DNA of 64,000 bases, from assembly GCA_002839435.1 (NCBI GenBank), contig PGYA01000009.1, positions 1 to 64,000 of the forward strand, read 5' to 3'. This document shows, in pieces, positions 59,161 through 64,000 of the stretch. Below the pieces are notes generated by a model. That model had not been told where the DNA came from and made no database searches. It was given only the letters and a program-made list of their open reading frames with translations. Position numbers and translations under genes: made by a program. Position 1 is the stretch's first letter. Each line of letters opens with the position of its first letter. This DNA comes from Candidatus Riflebacteria bacterium HGW-Riflebacteria-2 (GTDB taxonomy: Bacteria > Muiribacteriota > Ozemobacteria > Ozemobacterales > Ozemobacteraceae).

Positions 59161-61297
59161 GAGCACTCTGATGAACGGCAGACGAAGTCGCGCCGGCATT
59201 GTTTTGTTTGTCGTGCTTGGCAGCATTTTTCTATTGAGCATTCTTATAATGTCTTACAATCATCTGGTGCGTGGAAAATTCAACGAAAGCCGCGAGTTGC
59301 TCAAGCATCTGCGCGCCATGAAGTGTGCGCAGTCGATTACCCGTTACATCGTTGGACGCATGAAATCAGATCTTACCGACCCCGGTACCGATTCCAGTTC
59401 GTCCGGGCAGGTTCTGCGCGCCGCTTTTCGCGAAAACAGCGCCTCCGGCATCAGAGACAATATTCTGGCCAAGTGGTTCCCGCAGATTGGCATCAGCGAT
59501 CTGCGCGCCAGCCTTACAGCCAATCAGTCCTATGAGGTAAGCCTTAATACTAATTTTGAGGTCAGCGAGGTCAAGGCGCTTGACGATGGCAAAGGGCAAG
59601 TCCTTTATCTAAGTTTTGAAAAATCTGGCAAATTAAAGGTTTCGGTGACAGTTCAGGTAGATAATGCGGTAGAAACCTGGGAAGAAGAGCGTCCTTTCAG
59701 GGTTGTCATGCCGTTCCCGATGCCAATAACCAAGTTCAATCTTTATCTGCGTGACGCGGCGAACGGCAACGATACCAGGTTCAACACAGTTACTATCGCA
59801 ACTCCCGAAACCGGCCAGCCGAACGCAAATTCGCCGAAGCCACTGATTTTTATCAATGGCGCGTCAAATACGTCGAATACACCAGAAGACGTCTGGAGAA
59901 ATCGTGGCTGGATCTATCTTGGCGGTGGCCCGCTGTTGCTCAATCGCTCTGCCGGCAGCAGTGAGTATGGGCAGAATTTCCATTCATATTTCCCTTCTGC
60001 CAACAAGCCGGTTACCCTTATATTCAGCTTCCCGCCACAGCCGGTTGGCAGCACTAATGTCTGTTTCAGCGTGGCGCGCTGGGGATTCGCCGAAACTGTT
60101 TACAGTGGCACGCACGGCTCCCTATGGGAAAAAGTTCTAAAACGCGACTTCCTCAAATATCCGCCGGGAAGCGCTCAAAGTCGCTGGGCCAGCAGCTGTC
60201 TGCATCTTTTCGGTGCCAACAAAACAGATTCCGGGGCTTCGATGATCAGTCATACCCGTGTTATTGGTGATGTCAAAGACCGTTTTATCGAGATCTGCTA
60301 TCTCGCCGATGCCTCGAGCAAAGATCCGGTTGGGGCCATGATTTCTATGGGTTCGAACGAGTATCGGGCTGCTACCAGTCAGGCATCGAACATTGCCGGC
60401 ATGTCCACGCTTTTTGTTGAAAACAAGCTGGTTCACATGCCGAATGGCCCATCTGCCCTTGGCGTCCAGGACTTGCACGAACTTGAACCGTTTTTTCTCT
60501 CGATGCCCTGGCTGAGCACCGACGGAACTCTCTGTTATTACACTATCATGAGCAAGGTCGATGAGTGTTCATACAGCGAAATCTACGATATGATCGCGCA
60601 ATACACCTCAACCAACCAGTTAATCGATATTCCGCCGGATGACGCAGCGCCGAAGACCACCGAAATGCTTTTCGGTGACGAAATAGATGGCATCGATACC
60701 CGTAATATTGCGATAGACAAAATCGCAGCAGGTGATGACACAACGCTTGGCATGGCGCGTCGTGTCTGTTACGAGGTCCGGCCGGAACAGGGAAAAACCC
60801 TCTTTCAGCTTCTCAGCGAGAATTTCTGCCAGGATAAAAACAAGCGATTACATCTTGGTAACTCCGTTCTCAAGGTTGTTACCGAGCAAGGCGCCGGGAT
60901 GACTCTCGCAGACGGCCTTGGCCGATACAGCGGCGGAAACCTGATAGTCGATGGACCGATAACTGTCGGCACCTTTGAGCAGGCCAATTCTGCTTTTGAT
61001 CCACCCTTGATGATTACAGCCGAGAAAGGTGCGATAACCCTTAAAAACAGCAGCAATGGTAGCAACCTTTTTACGGCGTATTTTATGGCTCTTGATAAAA
61101 ACCTTGGTGAAATCAAATATGATAATCCCAATGCACCGATAAATCTTGTTGGCGGTATTGCCGCCAACTCGCTTGACCCTGCCAATATCGCCGGTGGAGG
61201 TGTCCTGACCTATAATGTTTCTCTTGATCCGACCGTGGATAAGTTTACCGAAAAATACATCGGTATCGTAATTGGGCCGGCTGGAGGTGACATATGA
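59153..61297 (+). CDS. Large PilX/GspK-like tip protein (set 2)
   Basis: A 714-residue protein with RRSRAG|IVLFVVLGSIFLLSILIMSY near residues 11-36, a PilX/GspK-type prepilin segment without Glu+5. The soluble part is over three times the size of the set 1 protein and more than twice that of typical GspK. It contains FNLYLRDAANGND and a Gly/Asn-rich stretch near 570-600 that may be a beta-helix. ATG 59153 follows AGGAGG at eight bases and overlaps the TAXI stop by 8. It may replace both a tip pseudopilin and an adhesin. Confidence 0.7.
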   Translation: MNESTLMNGRRSRAGIVLFVVLGSIFLLSILIMSYNHLVRGKFNESRELLKHLRAMKCAQSITRYIVGRMKSDLTDPGTDSSSSGQVLRAAFRENSASGIRDNILAKWFPQIGISDLRASLTANQSYEVSLNTNFEVSEVKALDDGKGQVLYLSFEKSGKLKVSVTVQVDNAVETWEEERPFRVVMPFPMPITKFNLYLRDAANGNDTRFNTVTIATPETGQPNANSPKPLIFINGASNTSNTPEDVWRNRGWIYLGGGPLLLNRSAGSSEYGQNFHSYFPSANKPVTLIFSFPPQPVGSTNVCFSVARWGFAETVYSGTHGSLWEKVLKRDFLKYPPGSAQSRWASSCLHLFGANKTDSGASMISHTRVIGDVKDRFIEICYLADASSKDPVGAMISMGSNEYRAATSQASNIAGMSTLFVENKLVHMPNGPSALGVQDLHELEPFFLSMPWLSTDGTLCYYTIMSKVDECSYSEIYDMIAQYTSTNQLIDIPPDDAAPKTTEMLFGDEIDGIDTRNIAIDKIAAGDDTTLGMARRVCYEVRPEQGKTLFQLLSENFCQDKNKRLHLGNSVLKVVTEQGAGMTLADGLGRYSGGNLIVDGPITVGTFEQANSAFDPPLMITAEKGAITLKNSSNGSNLFTAYFMALDKNLGEIKYDNPNAPINLVGGIAANSLDPANIAGGGVLTYNVSLDPTVDKFTEKYIGIVIGPAGGDI

Positions 61298-61740
61298 AGC
61301 GACGTGGTGTCAGTCTGCTTGAAATCCTTATTGCCAGCGGAATAATGATTACGGCGATGGTGCCGCTATGGGGCCTCATGGGCTCTTCGCATAAGCAGGT
61401 CACGCTTTCAGCAGATGAGATAAGGGTCAGTCAGCTGGCTGTCGAAATTCTCGAACAAATAGAGAATATTGGCTGGAATCCTGCCGACGGTAATTATCCT
61501 GTTGCGGCAGATAGCGGTAAGCAGATCAGCATTGGTACGGCTGACAAGATCAATGTGCAGATCGGTAGTTACCCGGCATACCTCACTGTAACCGGCATGT
61601 TAAATGTTAAGACTTATCCGCCGCCCCCTGGAGCCGGCACAGGAAAGATCATGTCTCTACTGCTCAATTACAAGAGCAAGGAGCAGGTAGGCGATGAGAA
61701 CAAGAGTTATGAACTGTCAACTTTTGTAAGCGGGAATTAA
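61294..61740 (+). CDS. Minor pilin/pseudopilin, PilV/GspI-like (set 2)
   Basis: A 148-residue prepilin-type protein, MKRRG|VSLLEILIASGIMITAMVPL, with Gly at -1 and Glu+5. The small soluble domain resembles GspI/PilV. It overlaps the large PilX-like gene by four bases and lies two bases from the next pilin gene. Confidence 0.87.
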   Translation: MKRRGVSLLEILIASGIMITAMVPLWGLMGSSHKQVTLSADEIRVSQLAVEILEQIENIGWNPADGNYPVAADSGKQISIGTADKINVQIGSYPAYLTVTGMLNVKTYPPPPGAGTGKIMSLLLNYKSKEQVGDENKSYELSTFVSGN

Positions 61741-61742
61741 TT

Positions 61743-62288
61743 GTGAAAAGAGCTTTTACTTTTGCAGAACTGCTGGTAGCAGCAGGCATTGTCGTGGTTA
61801 TTGCGGGTGGCGTAATAATCGCGATGACGCGCGGTGCTTCAAATGTTCATCGTGGCAGTTTCCATGCGGTTGCGGCCAATCAGGCGGCCTGGATCGTTTC
61901 GCTGATGCGTAACGATATTGCCAGGTCAGATATTGATCGTATCATTCTGGTGCCCGAAAGCGGCAAAACCTGGAAAGGCACTACTGATTTCAAGGTGCAG
62001 ACACATGGCGGTGTGGTTGTTGATTACACCGTCGAAGAACTGCCAACCGGCAAGGTTTTTGTCAGAAGCGAATCGGGCGGTCGCAAACAACGTTTTGCCG
62101 CTGAGTATCTCGCTGATTTTTCCCTGGAATATGATGCAGGCAGTATGCTCGTGAGTATGCTTTTTAAAGATCCGGCTGCGCAGGCGATAGATTTTGAATG
62201 GACTGCCCGCATTTATCCTCCAGCTCAGGCCGGTCCCGACCGTTTCTGGAAGTCATTGAAAGAAATTGAAGCAAGTGCAACACCCTGA
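61743..62288 (+). CDS. Minor pilin/pseudopilin, PilW/GspJ-like (set 2)
   Basis: A 181-residue prepilin-type protein starting at GTG: MKRA|FTFAELLVAAGIVVVIAGGV with Ala at -1 and Glu+5, as in the set 1 PilW-like protein. The mature domain has strands DYTVEELPTGKVFVRS and SLEYDAGSMLVSMLF, like GspJ. It overlaps the following lipoprotein by 23 bases. Confidence 0.85.
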   Translation: MKRAFTFAELLVAAGIVVVIAGGVIIAMTRGASNVHRGSFHAVAANQAAWIVSLMRNDIARSDIDRIILVPESGKTWKGTTDFKVQTHGGVVVDYTVEELPTGKVFVRSESGGRKQRFAAEYLADFSLEYDAGSMLVSMLFKDPAAQAIDFEWTARIYPPAQAGPDRFWKSLKEIEASATP

Positions 62289-62901
62289 CAGCAAAGCCTC
62301 AGGCAGGCGTAGAGTCTTGATTTTACCGGCATTTTTGGTGCTGGGGTTGGCGATATTGTCCTTTACCGGTTGTTGTGGCGGTTACAGTTATTCCAGTTAC
62401 CGGAGCCAGGCTGAATACGCGCTGTCGAAGAAAAATTTCAAGAAGGCGCATGAGCTTTATGCAATGATTTTCAACCAGGAAAGCAAACTGGTTGAGGTCG
62501 ATATGGAGAAGGTCACCTGGGCGTTTTACCGGCTCGGCGTAATTGCCGAGGTGACCGGCGATTTGCGCATGGCGCTTGGCTATTACTGGGGCGACAAGAT
62601 AGATGAGGGCTACTATCAGAATTACACCCGGCTCGCCTGGCTGGCTCAGCAGGGCTGGGACTGGCTCGATGCCGGCAATCCGCCGCGCAGTATCGAGGCC
62701 ATACTAGATCTCGAAGAAAACGGCCGGCCGCCGGAAAAGCTGACCGTCGAGCGCAGGAAAAAGGAAGTTGTGGTTACGCGCGAACCTGAGCGCAACGAAA
62801 AGCCGGTCAGGAAGAAAGATAACCGGCCACGGGCAACCTACAACCGTTCGCTTACCCCGCCGCCATCAGGCGCGCGAGGGCCATTCAAGGTTTTTCACTG
62901 A
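62266..62901 (+). CDS. Lipoprotein with TPR-like repeat
   Basis: A 211-residue protein with a lipoprotein signal peptide (lipobox FTGC near residue 36). Residues about 45-115 hold one or two TPR-like units (AEYALSKKNFKKAHELYAMIF, AFYRLGVIAEVTGDLRMALGYYW). The C-terminal 50 residues are basic and Pro-rich, without a fold signal. Such small TPR lipoproteins often act as pilotins (PilF/PilW family), which would suit the gene run. The start is TTG 62266; a GTG at 62275 is the alternative. Its stop codon abuts that of the convergent gene. Confidence 0.65.
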   Translation: MKQVQHPDSKASGRRRVLILPAFLVLGLAILSFTGCCGGYSYSSYRSQAEYALSKKNFKKAHELYAMIFNQESKLVEVDMEKVTWAFYRLGVIAEVTGDLRMALGYYWGDKIDEGYYQNYTRLAWLAQQGWDWLDAGNPPRSIEAILDLEENGRPPEKLTVERRKKEVVVTREPERNEKPVRKKDNRPRATYNRSLTPPPSGARGPFKVFH

Positions 62902-63411
62902 CTATCTGGTCTGGATCTTGAATCCGATGGGTTGGCTTTCCTCACCTGGCGACTGTAGAAAGTTTGACAGGCGCCCAAGAAGATTGCGTCGGGCCACTTC
63001 GAACAGATACTCACAAAAATCGTTGATGCCTTCATTGCTGTTGACGAACTCTTTTTCGTCATCCATGCTGAAGCGGATCTTTGAACCGGTTTTTTTGAAC
63101 ATCACCATGAAGGTGAAAAATTTTTCTTCAAGGTCGTCACCGTTGACGTTGATGGCAAAGCCTATGGCAGCGGTACCGTTTTCGCCAAATTCGGTGTCGA
63201 GCGCGTCGCCCGGAATCATCTGATTTTTATAGACAAAGCCGCTGCTGGGCTGAAACATGAACACTTTTGTTTCGACACAATTCAGGCTTTCGATTACGGA
63301 ATTGCGCAGGTCGTGGACAAACTCGTGGCATTCGCGGCGATACTGGTCGCACTCTGCTACTCCGCGGTCGTAAGCCTCGCACAGTTGTTTATATCTGTTA
63401 CGTCTGGGCAT
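62902..63411 (-). CDS. Protein of unknown function
   Basis: A 169-residue cytoplasmic protein that I do not recognise. The first third is helical and basic (MPRRNRYKQLCEAYDRGVAECDQYRRECHEFVHDLR), with regularly spaced Cys. The rest is alternating strands and helices (FMFQPSSGFVYKNQMI, GFAINVNGDDLEEKFFTFMVMFKK). The start at 63411 is chosen because AAGGAG lies six bases upstream; an ORF extends further 5' but without signals. It has its own promoter and diverges from the YvyF-like gene. Confidence 0.7.
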   Translation of the reverse strand: MPRRNRYKQLCEAYDRGVAECDQYRRECHEFVHDLRNSVIESLNCVETKVFMFQPSSGFVYKNQMIPGDALDTEFGENGTAAIGFAINVNGDDLEEKFFTFMVMFKKTGSKIRFSMDDEKEFVNSNEGINDFCEYLFEVARRNLLGRLSNFLQSPGEESQPIGFKIQTR

Positions 63412-63442
63412 CATTTTCTCCTTGCATGGCTTTCTGTTGCTA

Positions 63443-63471
63443 ATTATGTCACTGCCTGCATGTTTTAACAA
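63443..63471 (-). promoter_or_regulatory. Sigma70 promoter for the gene at 62902-63411
   Basis: On the minus strand, TTGTTA (63471-63466), a 17-base spacer and CATAAT (63448-63443), giving a leader of about 25 bases with AAGGAG before the ATG. Confidence 0.6.
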
Positions 63472-63501
63472 GCCGCAAAAGTGTAAATTTGCGAAGAATA
63501 T

Positions 63502-63530
63502 TTGGCAGCTTATCATTTTGTGAGTATAAT
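63502..63530 (+). promoter_or_regulatory. Sigma70 promoter for the YvyF-like gene
   Basis: TTGGCA at 63502-63507 (5 of 6), a 17-base spacer and a perfect TATAAT at 63525-63530. The leader is about 38 bases. Confidence 0.8.
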
Positions 63531-63574
63531 GAAAAAATAATGGTGTACACAGATGGGTTGATGAGGAGTGGAAC

Positions 63575-64000
63575 ATGCCTGAAGTAAAGTCATGTCCTGA
63601 TTGCGGAAAACTATACGTTAAATTCGCGGGGGCAGTGTGCCCGGCCTGTCGTGCTATACGGCAGGAACAGCTTAATGCCGCAATTGGTCTGGTTAAGTCC
63701 AGACCGGGTCTGGCGCTCAGAGAAGTTGGCCGCCTCTGCGGAGTTTCCGAGAAAGTGCTGCTTGACTTTGCCGAAGAAGGAACGTTTCGCCGACTTGACC
63801 TGTCGGTGTCCTATCCATGCCGTTTTTGCTCGGCTCCAATCGATAACGGCACCATCTGTTCGCGCTGTAGTGAAGAGCTGACTCGACACATTCTAGATCT
63901 GCGTGGCAAGCTTGAACAGGACAATACAGAATGGCGACCGGTGCAGACCAGTGGGCGCTACGCATCGGCGCATGTTCCGGTGCGTGAAAATGATGCCACC
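63575..64000 (+). CDS. YvyF-like zinc-ribbon / helix-turn-helix protein (3' end outside window)
   Basis: The 142 visible codons encode a first zinc ribbon (CPDCG, CPACR, residues about 7-25), a helical HTH-like part (RPGLALREVGRLCGVSEKVLLDFAEEG), a second zinc ribbon (CRFCS, CSRCS, about 82-98) and an open C-terminal tail running off the window. The order and spacing equal the 30854 protein and the YvyF/TIGR03826 family, which in Firmicutes lies at the head of the flagellar flgM-flgK operon. ATG 63575 has AGGAG six bases upstream and a near-consensus promoter. Flagellar genes beyond 64000 would support the link; none are visible here. Confidence 0.75.
   Translation, partial: MPEVKSCPDCGKLYVKFAGAVCPACRAIRQEQLNAAIGLVKSRPGLALREVGRLCGVSEKVLLDFAEEGTFRRLDLSVSYPCRFCSAPIDNGTICSRCSEELTRHILDLRGKLEQDNTEWRPVQTSGRYASAHVPVRENDAT

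Overview
The window holds about 63 kb of densely packed bacterial chromosome. I saw no rRNA, tRNA, insertion sequence, phage or CRISPR array. The cell plan looks diderm: there are many lipoprotein signal peptides, a periplasmic SurA-like chaperone, a LolA-like protein, two Skp/OmpH-like proteins and an O-antigen-ligase-type membrane protein. RNase Y next to a YmdB-type phosphodiesterase, valS-tyrS-thrS in a row, a very large number of TPR proteins and many prepilin-like proteins suggest a deep-branching, non-proteobacterial lineage. A Riflebacteria-like organism is my best guess, but this is inference and not demonstrated. Promoters read as ordinary sigma70 type (TTGnnn-N17-TAnnnT), and an NtrC-type activator implies that sigma54 also exists.

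Layout. 1-13 kb: a partial pyruvate kinase on the minus strand, then a TPR protein, a PgeF/YfiH laccase-domain enzyme, an FnIII lipoprotein, a PpiC/SurA-like isomerase, RNase Y and YmdB, a thioredoxin-like protein, and an unknown / LolA-like / NucS-like trio. 13-21.7 kb: a TM2-TPR protein, a DegS-like kinase, a HAMP-GAF-PAS kinase with an NtrC-type regulator, and a convergent PAS kinase. 21.7-26.5 kb (minus): ptsI, a DUF192 lipoprotein, an O-antigen-ligase/TPR membrane protein and the PAS kinase, apparently one operon. 26.6-31 kb: surE and a BirA-type ligase, a Ser/Gly-rich secreted protein on the minus strand, and a small YvyF-like zinc-ribbon protein. 31.2-42 kb: a long leader with a strong hairpin, a coiled-coil/zinc-ribbon/TPR protein, valS, tyrS, thrS, two small proteins and a membrane TPR protein, probably cotranscribed.

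42-49.6 kb: a membrane GAF adenylate cyclase with a C-terminal zinc ribbon, secreted proteins of unknown role, a TPR protein and a pair of related Skp-like proteins. 49.7-62.9 kb: the most distinctive region. It is a tightly overlapping run with a 1481-residue secreted protein, two complete sets of minor-pilin-like proteins (a PilV/GspI type, a PilX/GspK type and a PilW/GspJ type in each set), two lipoproteins, a secreted ankyrin protein, a rhodanese fold lacking its catalytic Cys, and a TAXI-type solute-binding protein with no transporter beside it. I read it as a type IV pilus or type II secretion tip assembly carrying unusual accessory parts. The right edge has a divergent pair: an unknown protein and a second YvyF-like zinc-ribbon protein cut by the window end.
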